64,000 bases of DNA from Ophiura sarsii (GCA_035610835.1 CM069459.1:27547570-27611569), one strand, 5' to 3'. Numbered from the stretch's first letter, positions 23,760-35,267 are shown. Program-made: numbers and translations. Notes: generated by a model not told the origin, from the letters alone.

Positions 23760-24456
23760 TCCCCAACGTACCCCTAACTTATATCAGCGTACGCCAACGT
23801 ACACCAACGTATTTTTCGATATTTCGCATACGTTGGCATACGTTGAGGCGATACGTTATGGTGTGACAGGGCCTTAACATTCGTGGTGATCAATACGCTA
23901 TGTATACGTTGAGCATTTGCCGTATGAACGTTTCGCACGAATTTCCACAACGTCGGACACACGTTAGATCAGTACGCAGCAGTGTGACAGGGCCTTTACA
24001 CTAAAAAACCTTTGAATTGATTAATATTAGCCTAGTTTCTTGATTTGACTGCCGTAAAAGTATACACTTACTTACTTTTGTAGTCTGGAAATGTCGTAAT
24101 AGCTTTTGTGTTGATCGAATTTTGTAGCTGAAATGTTAATTTTACAGAATATGCCAGGTGAAAATTGCCTTGAGATATTTAAGATGGCGTTAAAAAAAAC
24201 CCGATTTTTTTATCGGCTACCTTGGATTTCTTAAAACCTCACGGGGAAAAACAAACGTCACCCAGCAGATCTTGAAACAGTAAAACTTAGGGTTGTCAAA
24301 ATGAATCTGAAATTGACCTAAATACAAACTATTCTGAACACGCGGTGCATTTCTTATAAGTGCTTTCCGGATCATGCTGTTGGAATACATTTCCTATGGT
24401 TTTATGCAATTTTATGTTTTATACATCCTTTTAACTTATACCGCGCATTTAACAAA

Positions 24457-24830
24457 AGCAAGCACTTGACCTCAATGTTATGTATATCCCATGTTTAATG
24501 TTGGAGCTGACGCGTCTCTCCCTATGGCATATTTCTGCTCCTCTGTTATATCTAAAGCTCAGCTTATACCCAACAACGATGAAATCAGTGCAGGTTTATT
24601 CAACGCTCACTGATTGGAGCATTACAACGCTAGAGGCATTGCCGACCAATCAGAGCCCGTCAAAAGTTGCTATACTCAACGCGTTGTTGTCGAGTACGAT
24701 GCTATCAGCTAATTATTGTGTATAGTCATGGGGGTATGCGTGATACTCGAGTTAAGGTATTTACATAACATTGCATTGTGAATGTCAAAAGAGTATACAA
24801 GGTTAGATACCGTAGGACATCCGATCCTCC
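24457..24830 (+). repeat. Diverged dispersed repeat, copy 2
   Basis: Partner of 7688-8160. The open frame at 24480-24725 lies inside it and is not called. Confidence 0.45.
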
Positions 24831-25516
24831 TGATTATAGAGATCACAACTCGTGTACAATATGAACGGTTTTTATACTAGAGGGCAATCGATGATTAGGG
24901 TGTGGCAAAACTATGATTTCACACATGTTAGCAGGCAGCGTTTGGAAAAAGGCTATTCTAAAACTAAACAAGTGCATATGCTCTACATTATTGTACCAAT
25001 TAAACTCTCACCTTTATAAATGAAAGATTACCCGGGTCCCAAATATGCCTTCCCAGGACGGGTCCGGGGGACGGACCTCCATGAAACAGGTGATGTTAAG
25101 GATTGAAAGACCTTCATTTTAAACCATTAAGCCATGAAATGCTGTGCAGAAAAGTGTATGTTTATAGGTCAATACATGCGTATATATGTGTTGTTTCGAA
25201 AGTAATTAGACAAAGCAATGCACGCGCGCTGATGTTGATGTGTGAATAATGGCACGACACCGAATTGGTAGTGCCTTTGTGAGCATATCAGCATTTGAGC
25301 AAGTGCATTGATTTTTCTAATTTTTCGAGGAACAAAACGTACGCCTGTGTTCACTATATAAACATGATAAATCAAAATTTACAATTTAAGCATAATCTTG
25401 ATCTGTGTAATAACAAATGCAAACGTGTTAACAAGTTAGCAGTGAATATCGGCGAACCCAAAATGCCTGAACCACAATCAAAACAAAGCGCGTGGTGCGC
25501 GCATTAAACGACATCC

Positions 25517-25554
25517 ACGCGGAGTGCATTATACACTTTCAATGCACTCCGCGT
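25517..25554. repeat. Perfect 14-bp GC-rich hairpin
   Basis: ACGCGGAGTGCATT, a 10-nt loop, then AATGCACTCCGCGT. It is a very stable stem in AT-rich surroundings. Its role is unknown. Confidence 0.8.
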
Positions 25555-26384
25555 ATTTATGTGTCTTGCTTTCAGATTGGTTCGACACTACTAAGAGTGT
25601 ATGAATCGATGACATTAAATCAACTCTATTTTAATATGTAAACAAGTGTGGATTGCATCTCCCAAAGTGGAAGAACGTTTTGGAACTGGCGTAAAGATGT
25701 TCACAGTTTGGCACAGTCTATTACTTTGAACAGTCATTCTACCTCAAAAAGTTGAAATAGTGAAACGCTCCTGATGCACATCGAGTCATTAGATCATGCA
25801 ATTATTCTTAGATCCACACAAAGCACAACCCATTGGGTCAGATTTACCTATTCACTGACACTCATTTTTAAGGTTTGTTCATAACCACAGCTTCCCTCTT
25901 CCATAATATTAGTTAGGGCAGGCATAATATGAAAAAATTAGAACATGGCATTATTGACAATTGCCTTGCGCGAAGAAATAATTGAAATATTCTCCAGAGA
26001 GTGAAGTACTCTTTTGGCATTAATAAGTGTATCAAAATTACTTCCTTTTTTATAGAACAGCATTTGAAGGGAGAAATAGCATAACAAACACATCAATGAA
26101 ATTCTGTTTCAATGAATTATCAAACAACCATAATTAATAAATTGATTAGATTGAATACAAATAACAAATAACAAATGGATAAAAAAAGGGGAGAGATACA
26201 CAATGTGTTAATTAACAATGGGTAAAACGAACACGAATGGAATGAGTGTAAAATGCGTTATTAAACTGTCATTGATGTCAACAATCAAGGATTAAAACCC
26301 GTGGCTAGAATCTATAGATTATTCGTATTACTACCTTGTGTATATGACAAACCAGCATGTACTATTTACGTCATATCACTGATA
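25555..26384. other. Spacer, nothing recognised
   Basis: AT-rich, with short AATTAA/ACAAATAAC words; no ORF. Confidence 0.4.
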
Positions 26385-26779
26385 TACAGTCATCACAATA
26401 AGTAACTGACCAGGTAATAAATGTGCTGATAACTCTAAAAGTATATCTCCTACATAAACATATTAAATTATAAACATGTTGAGAAATTTCTCTTCTTGAA
26501 TTTGAGATATTACACGCTAAGAATGGCAGATTATTAAGAAAGTTACAATCCTAAATGTACTGTCAAGTAAAGAAAATGTTAAAATGAAAATCAGACTTGC
26601 CCTAACGTTTGGGATCGTAACTTCCTCATTAATCAACCATTCTTAGCGTGTAATATCTCAAATTCAAGAAGAGAAATTTCTCAACAACTTTATAATTAAA
26701 TATGTTTATGCAGGAGTTATACTATTAGAGTTATCAGCATGTTTATTACCTGGTCAGTTACTTATTGTGATGACTGTAG
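26385..26779. mobile_element. 395-bp palindromic MITE
   Basis: Ends are TACAGTCATCACAATAAGT and its reverse complement. The arms match for about 150 bp each (for example TAATATCTCAAATTCAAGAA in the right arm), with a short centre near 26540-26610. A TA at both edges would fit a Tc1/mariner-type target. Confidence 0.85.
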
Positions 26780-27200
26780 ATCGAATTAGGTGTTCTTGTA
26801 CGCTGATGAAGGTTTCAAACGATTCCCTTAATTCACGGATATGTACGCGTTAACCCAACACCGGACACTTAAATATGTATTAACTTGTTTTGCCGCGGGA
26901 TTTGACAACATCTCTAAGCTGTTAGGCACTCCTATGTAAGGGTGAAGGTGGCTGGCTTTCTCATTTACACATGAACATATTTGGTTACAAACTCGGTATG
27001 TTGGCGCGCCATCGTATTGTCACGAGGTACAGGTGTCCTAGTGTCATGGACCCGACGGGAAATCCTCTTTAAGTCTATACGCTGTTATAGCGTATGGCGG
27101 TAACATCCCCGTAAGACACTTTTGCCCAAGGGGGGGCGTTTTCACCTAAAATGTTCGTAAAAGGTTGCCCCAAATTTTTTCCAAGTCAGTCACCTCGTGT

Positions 27201-27241
<41 letters not shown>
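27201..27241. repeat. Poly-G run of about 41
   Basis: Uninterrupted G. A poly-A run of about 20 lies near 27358-27378, and the surrounding GGGGGGGCG patches look like a decayed element. Confidence 0.9.
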
Positions 27242-27242
<1 letters not shown>

Positions 27243-28529
27243 AGAAGTCAAAAAAAATCGCACGGACACACAATTTCGCAGTCCAAAAAGCACTGTAGTC
27301 AATGTTTTATGAGTAGATTTACTATCATTGATATTTGAAACTAAAAAAAACGCAATTAAAAAAAAAAAAAAAAAAAAAGTTTCAAAAGGGGGGGCGTTCG
27401 CAACCGTCGCCCCCCCATCTGACGGGCCTGGGTAAGTCCGTGACACAATTGTTATTAGCGGTGGTCCCCGGTGTTTCTTAAGCGCTTAAAAGGGATGGTC
27501 GCCTCCTCTTAGTCACGTGTACATGTATTCGATTCAATTATCTCCGTATACCTGACTGTTTGATGAGCCAAAAATGACATAGTGTTGGTGCCTGAACCAA
27601 CGAATAAATTGATCGGACCCGTTTTCTCGGCCCCGTTTTCCAGATTACCAACAGGGTCCTTGGGACACGAAACTTGCCGCGACCCGGTTATTTCAAGCCC
27701 CGAGGCAATCTGGGAAAGAGGAGCGTCGATTTCCGGGTCCTTATGTCACAACATAATAATCTACATTGTTGTGCTTAATAAGAGATCAACTTTAAGTCTG
27801 ATTTTCTCAGCTATCGAGAGACTGTTTTTTTTCTTCAAATCATTGTTTTCTTTGAAGATACTGATGTTTTCTATCAACAACAAAATACAATTTTTGGGGG
27901 TTGACCTGCATTTTTCGCGCACTGGACGTCGAAGACTACGCCACTCTCCGAACCGCTGTCCGCTAGCTATGTTCGGTGCATTTGTTCTAGGAGAGGTGAA
28001 AAGGAAAAGTTGTGTCAAATCGTATTATCAGAGTCAATACCAGGGCTATTTGGTTAAATATTGAAGTTATAGTCTACAAATCAAAGTAACAAATAAATCT
28101 CTTTCATATTGAGAGCACTTGATCTGCACGTTCAAATTAATGGTTAAAGGTTAATAATAAATTTAATAAATTTAATAAATTAATAAATTAATAAATTATG
28201 AATTATTTAAAAACACCGAAAGTGATAGGCGCTAGCACAAATAATTGAGTTATATCACTAGCTGATCTTGAGGTTCTATATAATGTAGAGGCAAACATTT
28301 ACGCAACTATCATCGAACAGTACACAGACTTCAGGTGTAGTATAAATACCACGTTTGAGGATAATTTACTTTACTTCTAGTTTGTAGCACTATATATTCA
28401 ACTTATATGGATTGCTCATGAGGGTATATACTTAAATTATGCTCCCCCAAATTCTCCCCGGATTGACTCTCATATCTCGAGATCCTATACTCCCTGTCAT
28501 AATGCCTTGGACATAATTCCATCAAATCA

Positions 28530-28780
28530 TGTGTACGTTCGAGTTGCGTACGTATGTGCGCAGGTGCGCATTGCAATGCGTAGGTGCGATTGTGCGTAAA
28601 CACGGAAGTGCGTACCTGTCCCTTTAAACAAATAATCGCGCGCATCCTAATTGGCCAATTGTGAAATCGTCACACGCCCTGATTGACGGCGCGTGACTTT
28701 GTTTGCGCTTGTCAAGCATTTTGAAGCCGCGCCCCGCAAACAACAACAGAATAAGCTCGCGTAAAAAAACGCGAATTATG
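28530..28780. other. CpG-rich patch
   Basis: CpG is locally frequent (GTGCGTA, GCGCGC, GGCGCGTGAC words), in contrast to the AT-rich flanks. It includes a 12-bp palindrome AATTGGCCAATT (28649-28660) that combines NFI half-sites with a CCAAT box. No ORF or splice context, so a promoter role is only possible. Confidence 0.35.
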
Positions 28781-28907
28781 CCCAAGGGACTATGAAACTA
28801 AAGAAACTAAAAATGTACCTTTAAAGTGCAAACTTTGTATGTGTCTCTCGAATAAAAAAATGTTTATAATGTAATGATGGCCCTTATTTTCCGGAGAATT
28901 GTAAAAT

Positions 28908-29318
28908 ACTCAACATTTCGTCATCTTATCTGTCTCTCAGACCAGCTCGACGTTGCTTATTATTTAAATTAAATGTGTTAACATTTGACCCAGGGAGTGA
29001 CGTAGTTAACTGAAACTCATTTTGTTATTTTACGGAAAACAAATATCGTCAATGTTAGTCTCTCTGATAATATGGTAAACATTTGGCGCATGCGACAAAT
29101 ATTGTTTAAGTGGTACAATGGTAATTTATATTGATATTAACCTCGCAAATTACTTTTCTGATCTTACTCTCCAGTTTTGCTCTCAAAATTACATCGCTCG
29201 TAATTTACGCTGCAGTTAGAGCACGTCACTCCCGGGGTCAAATGTTAACACGGTTAATTTAACTAATGAGCCACGTCGAGCTGGTCTAAGAGACAGATAA
29301 AATGACGATATTTTGAGT
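28908..29318. mobile_element. 411-bp foldback element
   Basis: The left arm (ATCTGTCTCTCAGACCAGCT, then CGACGT) is matched by the complemented right arm (AGCTGGTCTAAGAGACAGAT). Inner words GTTAACATTTGACCC and GGGTCAAATGTTAAC also pair. Non-coding. Confidence 0.8.
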
Positions 29319-30407
29319 CCTAAAATTCCTTTATTATTTATTTATTATCAATGAATTGATTTATTAATTTGCAATTATTATTTTGTATTCATTTTTTGTA
29401 TTAACTTTTAATATATTTATTAATTGATTTATAGTATTTAATCATTCATTCATTCATTAGTATAAATAAGCATGCATTTATGGATATGTATTCGTTTATT
29501 TATTTGATTTCATGTTATTTAATTAATTAATTATTTAGTTAGTTATTTATTTATTGATTGATTGGTCGATTTAATGTTTGAAATTATTTCTACAATTTTG
29601 TATGCATGATTGTTGATAGATTTAAAATATCTGTTGATAAATTGATCTTAAATGTATCATTGAGTAAATTATACACAATAGTAAATTGCATGATACAAAT
29701 CTTCCATTTATTATCATATCTATGTAATCGTCCATCGGGCAAAACAGAAATGATCATTTATTTATAGCATAAACTGTTATTCTTTAACTTACTCTTGGTC
29801 CGGTCAGGTTTAACGTAAATTGTTCGTGGACTACAAGTCTAGTAGCTTATTCCGATGTGGTGCTCTCAAAATGTTGATTAACCCCTTACCTTCTATCGAT
29901 GTCGCTATTCTTCACCTACTCCCCACTGCACTCGGCCGTTAGTGTTTTACATTACCAGTAGGGGTGAGTTATGACTGACCATAACCCTAACCATAGAGGC
30001 ACCTTTTCCGAAGAATTTTCGTGATGAAGTCATATGACACAAACGATACCTGAAATGGGCTTGTTCACGAATAGTCAGAATTAAAATTTGCGTACGAGGT
30101 TACGTGATCTAGCGAATGGGATGAACGATTAATGCACTGATCAGTTGCAACCTTGGCCCGGGACTAGCGGGGATTTGGGCCGGAAGGTACACATTACCAA
30201 TGTGACGTTCACGGTACAGTCGTGTGTGTTAATTGAAGAACATTTTAGAAATCGGAAAGAACCAAGTCTTATGTATTTAGATTAACTAGTGTTATACCCG
30301 TTGTACTCATTTGAACATAAATCCACAAGTGCAAACTCACAATAGTCGCAAGGTTATAACTTCTCCGGCTCATTTGTCAATAATGTACGTCCCCGCTACG
30401 TCCCGGT
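29319..30407. other. Spacer with simple-sequence AT
   Basis: ATTT/ATTA-type low-complexity sequence (29320-29600), then unique sequence without an ORF. Confidence 0.4.
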
Positions 30408-30431
30408 TACACACCCCTGCTGGGGTGTGTA
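30408..30431. repeat. Perfect 10-bp hairpin
   Basis: TACACACCCC, loop TGCT, GGGGTGTGTA. The flanks hold GTACGTT/CGTAC words and further GC-rich inverted words to about 30500. Confidence 0.75.
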
Positions 30432-30737
30432 CGTTTCCGTACACTCCCCCGCTCAGCCGGGCAACGTTTTTTGTACGTTTGCGTACAGTCCCCGCATGGT
30501 CCTCGCAATGCCACCCGGGTTGCAATTGATAAGTGCATAACGGCGGATTAAATTCAAAAACTAATACTAACACTGTAGTTTGGTTATCAGCGTTTTTAGC
30601 ATGAAATAAAGTAGTTCGAACATGTGATGAATTGTCTAGGGTTATATATTCAAATAATCCACTTTTACATTAAAACCAACGCGAACGGAGATTCAACATG
30701 TACGGCCTTCGTGTCCACCGTCATTTGATATGATAGG

Positions 30738-31020
30738 GAGCTTTCGATTTGGACGACGGACGCTTCTACGACGGTAAGATGACACCTCGAGTCATGTGCG
30801 CATGCGTCGACTTAGCAATCCGTCGGTCGTCCAATTTCTGGGACATGTCTTCAGCTTTCGATTTGCACGACGGACGCTTTACGACGGTAAAACACAAAAC
30901 GTTGCCGTCGTCACCACGACAGTTGTTAGTCCCTTTACGTGTTGTAGCATTTAGAGGACCACCGGATGACAAACTTGACGCATGCGCACATGACTCAAAG
31001 TGTCATTCAACCGTCCTAGA
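30738..31020. mobile_element. Left part of nested foldback elements
   Basis: GCTTTCGATTTGGACGACGG begins here and a variant starts again near 30853, so two related elements are nested. A diverged complementary arm lies at 30950-31015 (GCATGCGCACATGACTC). The outer arm is matched by 34195-34318 on the far side of the LINE. Confidence 0.7.
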
Positions 31021-33843
31021 GGAGGTCTACACATCAGGAGACATATACCAGTCTTTTTTGGGAATCGCCCCCCTCCCCAAAATACTAACGCAAATGACTG
31101 CCCACAAACTTTGACTGACATCCCATTTGCTGCAAGCAAACCCCCCTGCTTTGACTCACGCCATGTGAAAATGCCAGTGATTTTCTTAACCAACGCACAG
31201 TCATTAAATAACAAATTTGATGAAGCTAAGATAATCTTTGACCAGCAAGCTGTGGACATAGGGGTTATTACAGAATCTTGGTTTAAGCCAGATGTTCCAT
31301 CAGAGCTTCTGAACATTTCAGGGTACAATTTGTTCTCTGAATGCCGTGACAAAAAACGAGGCGGTGGCGTGGCCATTTACGTTAATAACCAGATTCCTGC
31401 AAGTAAAATTGACTGCGTCGAGATCCCTAATGAGCTTGAATGTGTGTGGGTTAAGGTACGTCCCAAACGACTACCACGTGGAATTTCAGCGATTGCTATT
31501 TGTGCCGTATACATTGTCACAGATTCTCCATATCAGAACTTGCTTGAAGAGCATCTGCTGCACACTATTGACAGTCTTCGTACGAAATATCCTGACATTG
31601 GTATAGTCATTCTTGGTGATTTTAATCGAATGAATGTTAATCCCGTCCTTAGAGGCAATGATCTAAAACAGCTTATTGATTTCCCTACCCGTAAAGAAGC
31701 CACTCTTGATCTTGTCCTTACAAATCATGTGCTTAATGCGCAGTACTGTAAACCTACTGCTTTGTCGCCTATTGGTTACAGTGACCATGTTTGCATCCTG
31801 TGGAAGCCCAAAAATCATATCAAAAAGGCTAAAAACCAACACAAGACCAAGGTTTCACGCCCTATTTGTAAATCTGGCATTCGCACATTTGGTGTATGGG
31901 CGCAGGATCAAGATTGGCTTCAGGTATTGGATACTTTTGGTACGCAAAATAAAATTGACACTTTTTATACTATGCTGGACACTACCATCAAGTCTTGTTT
32001 TCCATTAAAGAAAACAAAGTTGCACTGCAATGACAAGCCGTGGCTGACTCCCTACATTAAATTGCTCATTACTGAACGCCAAACAGCTTTTGCCAAAAAT
32101 GACCTTCAACAGTGGCGTAAATTAAGGAACTCGGTTAAAAGAGAAATTGAAAAGGCTAAATCAAACTACCACACAACCAGAATCCGGGACTTGCAAAAGA
32201 CTGAGCCAAGAAAATGGCACCAACAAATAAGAACAGTTACTAATGCTACTAAATCTGACCTCAGCATAAAGATCCAGGGTATCGAGGATAACGATTTCAA
32301 AAGCATTGCTAATGCTATTAACTCAAAATTTGCGAAAGTATCCGAGGTTCTTGAACCTCTTGATTTTAGTCGATTACCTTCATATTTACCTGCCAAGGAA
32401 GCTGCTCCTCAGTTGTACCCATGGGATGTTTATGCTGAACTAAAAAAATTGAAATCTGCAAAAGCTTGTGGTCCTGATCAAATTCCACCAAAATTGGTAA
32501 AGGAGTTTGCGTATGAATTAAGTGTACCACTTACAGATATTCTAAATTCCTCCTACAGGGAAGGCTATGTGCCTGTTCAGTGGAAACAAGCTATTGTGGT
32601 TCCTATTCCCAAGCAACAACCACCAAGTATTGATAAACTTAGACCAGTTTCCCTCACTTCAATATTTGCTAAAATTGCAGAAGGTTTTATTACTAAGTGG
32701 GTGCTTGAGGATGTTGACCATGGTATTGATCTCAGACAATTTGGCAATGTCAAAGGAGTTTCAACTACTCATTATCTGGTTTCGTTGGTTCATTTCCTGT
32801 TTCAGGGTGCGGAGAAGAGTCGCAATATTGGAACGGTGGTACTTACGGATTTCTCTAAGGCATTTGACCTAGTTGATCACACCCTTCTAATTGGTAAGAT
32901 CATTGACATTGGAGTTCGTAGGTCCATCGTTCCATGGATTTGCGACTTTCTTCGCAACCGGCAACAGTGTGTCAGGTATAACGATGTTCTTTCAGACTAT
33001 ACTAAATTGCACGGTGGTGTTCCTCAGGGTACAAAACTAGGCCCAATTGGATTTCAGATTTTAATTAATGATGCTGCACTTAATTCTGGGAGTAAATGTC
33101 TGAAGTATGTTGATGATTTGAGTTTCGCTGAAAATTATAATGGATACCAAACAAGTACAATCCAAGATGATCTTGACAATTTTACAAAATGGGCTTCGGA
33201 CAACAACCTGAAATTAAATCCCACTAAGTGCCAAGGACTCCAAATTGCCTTTTCAAAACAACCACCACCACTACGCGACTTAAGAATTGGTACTGAACCA
33301 CTTGCATATGTCACTGAAGCTAAAGTTCTTGGTGTGCGCATCCAAAACAACCTTAAATGGGATGTCCAGGTGGACAGTACGTTGAAAAAAGCTAATTCCC
33401 GTTTGTTTATGCTTCGGACTTTAAAACGTTTCGGTTTCACCAAAGATGAGCTCAGTGTTGTATATAGTGGATATGTCAGACCAATTCTTGAGTACGCCGA
33501 TGTGGTATGGCACTCGAGTGTTTCAGCTACTCAGTCTCAACAAATAGAATCAACTCAAAAAAGGGCATGCAGAATAATCCTTGGCCGTAATTATACTTCT
33601 TACGAGGATGCTTTAAACATTTGCAAATTTGACACCCTCTCTGGTAGACGTGAAGGGCACTGTCTTAGGTTTGCCGAAGGGCTTTCCAAATCAAATCGCA
33701 CCAGTTCCCTAATACCGCCTACCAGAGGGGAGTGCCATGGTCGTATTTTACGCAATAATAGTGAGATTTCTCAGCTGCCAGCCAGGACTAATAGGTTCAA
33801 AAACAGTCCTGTGCCGTATTTTGTGCAGCTTTTAAATAAATAG
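31000..33843 (+). CDS. LINE ORF2: endonuclease-reverse transcriptase, intact
   Basis: This 947-codon frame has no internal stop. It encodes an apurinic-type endonuclease, with LTNAQSL (Asn 65), ITESWF (Glu 92), GDFN (Asp 207/Asn 209) and SDH (262-263). It is followed by a reverse transcriptase with KACGPDQIPPKLV, LRPVSLTSIFAKI, DFSKAFD (617-623), GGVPQGTKLGP and the catalytic YVDD (703-706), then a LINE C-terminal tail (YSGYVRPILEYADVVW). Such proteins nick target DNA and prime cDNA there. The ATG at 31000 lies in a foldback arm; the ATG at 31171 (residue 58), just before the endonuclease, is a likelier element start. All key residues seen are kept, so recent activity is plausible. The motifs fit a CR1/L2-like clade, which is not proven. 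Confidence 0.93.
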   Translation: MSFNRPRGGLHIRRHIPVFFGNRPPPQNTNANDCPQTLTDIPFAASKPPCFDSRHVKMPVIFLTNAQSLNNKFDEAKIIFDQQAVDIGVITESWFKPDVPSELLNISGYNLFSECRDKKRGGGVAIYVNNQIPASKIDCVEIPNELECVWVKVRPKRLPRGISAIAICAVYIVTDSPYQNLLEEHLLHTIDSLRTKYPDIGIVILGDFNRMNVNPVLRGNDLKQLIDFPTRKEATLDLVLTNHVLNAQYCKPTALSPIGYSDHVCILWKPKNHIKKAKNQHKTKVSRPICKSGIRTFGVWAQDQDWLQVLDTFGTQNKIDTFYTMLDTTIKSCFPLKKTKLHCNDKPWLTPYIKLLITERQTAFAKNDLQQWRKLRNSVKREIEKAKSNYHTTRIRDLQKTEPRKWHQQIRTVTNATKSDLSIKIQGIEDNDFKSIANAINSKFAKVSEVLEPLDFSRLPSYLPAKEAAPQLYPWDVYAELKKLKSAKACGPDQIPPKLVKEFAYELSVPLTDILNSSYREGYVPVQWKQAIVVPIPKQQPPSIDKLRPVSLTSIFAKIAEGFITKWVLEDVDHGIDLRQFGNVKGVSTTHYLVSLVHFLFQGAEKSRNIGTVVLTDFSKAFDLVDHTLLIGKIIDIGVRRSIVPWICDFLRNRQQCVRYNDVLSDYTKLHGGVPQGTKLGPIGFQILINDAALNSGSKCLKYVDDLSFAENYNGYQTSTIQDDLDNFTKWASDNNLKLNPTKCQGLQIAFSKQPPPLRDLRIGTEPLAYVTEAKVLGVRIQNNLKWDVQVDSTLKKANSRLFMLRTLKRFGFTKDELSVVYSGYVRPILEYADVVWHSSVSATQSQQIESTQKRACRIILGRNYTSYEDALNICKFDTLSGRREGHCLRFAEGLSKSNRTSSLIPPTRGECHGRILRNNSEISQLPARTNRFKNSPVPYFVQLLNK

Positions 33844-34165
33844 GCCCAGGATTTTTCTGCACCCACTTCTATTTTTATAATGGTATTTGCTATGTACATA
33901 ATGCAATTTTAAAAAATATCTATAATGTGCAATATTCTCTTCTATATTAATTAATCACATAATTACCATGCCTTGTTCTTCGGCGTTTTTCAATGTTTTA
34001 TACCATATCATATTGTTGATGTTTTTATCTATAATGTGCAATATTCTCTTTTATATTAATTAATAAGTTCCTTGTCTTGTTTTTCAATGTTTTTATCATG
34101 TAAATTTCATGCAATTTGGCCTTAGGGCCACGACTGTGAAATGTTAATAAAATCAATTCAATTTA
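31021..34165 (+). mobile_element. Near-complete CR1/L2-type LINE
   Basis: This covers the intact ORF plus a 3' untranslated region. Within the 3' region a segment with TATAATGTGCAATATTCTCT occurs twice (about 33920 and 34030). The 3' end is a short AATAAAATCAATTCAATTTA tract and not a long poly-A, as in CR1-like LINEs. It is flanked on both sides by arms of a foldback element, which marks the insertion site. The 5' border is uncertain because the open frame runs into the foldback arm. Confidence 0.8.
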
Positions 34166-34320
34166 GATTCATCCGTCGCGCAAATCGAAAGCTTCCTAAT
34201 AATCAGCCGAAGACAGGTCCCAGAAATAGGATGACCGACGGATTGCTAAGTCGACGTATGCGCACATGACTCGAGGTGTCATCTTAAGCGTCCGTCGTCC
34301 AAATCGAAACTTCCCTACTA
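34166..34320. mobile_element. Right part of nested foldback elements
   Basis: CGCAAATCGAAAGCTTCC and then CGTCGTCCAAATCGAAA are complements of the left-hand termini at about 30853 and 30741. Together the two sides bracket the LINE. Confidence 0.75.
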
Positions 34321-35115
34321 ACTGTCAGCACATAGCGCCTTCAACTGTGCATAAACAGAACCTTTAAATACAATACCTTGTTGATAAATGATGTACACAT
34401 ACAATCCAATGCTTTTCAAGATTCATTTATTTGATACTGCTATTATACTATTATACCTGCCTATGCTACTTAAAATACTGACTTCCTTATCAGCTAGGTA
34501 GTAACGACTGCTTTGATAATCAATTCCTTTATGATAATACAATAATAAATCCTTCAATTTAAAGGGGTTCTTATACGGATTCAAGTTTAATCAAGAAGCG
34601 ATCTCAAGTCATTTATACACTAAACCGGTGGATTGATATAATCGTGATAATTGGTATTTACGGGATCGGATACCGTATATGATTGCGATATCACCTTCAA
34701 GTGCAGTGCATTAAACGTAATTGATTGACCAAAGTGCGTACAGAAGTCCGATGTATAACAAGTACGGCATCGTTCACTATAAGGGATAACATTTACAAGT
34801 TAATAGATATTTAACACTGAATGTCCAAAAATAATTGTAAATACATATAAATATATACAAATTGTTATAGTTATGCCTTTCTTTTTCCTTAATCGTGAAT
34901 CTTTACACAGCACATAACGAGCTCGGTTTTATAAACTGGACAACATGAAGGTTGAGGCGAACTAACCACACTAATTTGTAAAACTAACGAAGGCAGTTAT
35001 ATTTGTAGTCGAATTTATATATCATAATGTGCCAGATCTGTATTCATATCAGTTCGTAGTAAAATATTATCACACGTATAAGGACGTAGACGTATTCATA
35101 GTCGCCATTCGGGGA
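34321..35115. other. Spacer, nothing recognised
   Basis: AT-rich, no ORF or repeat recognised. Confidence 0.4.
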
Positions 35116-35267
35116 AAAGTACAACTTTAGATCCCAGATTCTGGACAGTACAAAGTCAGTGTACCAGTATCGGCCGATATTGGCATATACAAAATGAACC
35201 AGTATTAGGCGATACTGGAACATAATTATGTACAAGTATCGTTCAATACTGGGATACTCGGTTTCCA
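35116..35267 (-). repeat. CCAGTAT..ATACTGG hairpin repeat, copy 2
   Basis: Inverted partner of 16776-16962. Shared words include TTTAGATCCCAGATTCTGG (complement of the other copy's end) and CGTTCAATACTGGG. Confidence 0.7.

Larger units (their letters stand above)
18870..23997. mobile_element. Complex of CGTA-rich foldback transposons
   Basis: The block is packed with AACGTATG, AGCGTATC and related words, in one orientation on left halves and complemented on right halves. Termini of the form AAGGCCCTGTCACACCATAG occur forward at 19628, 20141 and 22111, and inverted ending near 20098, 20937, 21425, 22068, 22912, 23392, 23875 and 23997. Example arms are 20267-20480 against 21190-21420, inverted for over 200 bp. 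Termini with long subterminal motif arrays are known from foldback and some cut-and-paste elements. I cannot name the superfamily. Confidence 0.7.
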
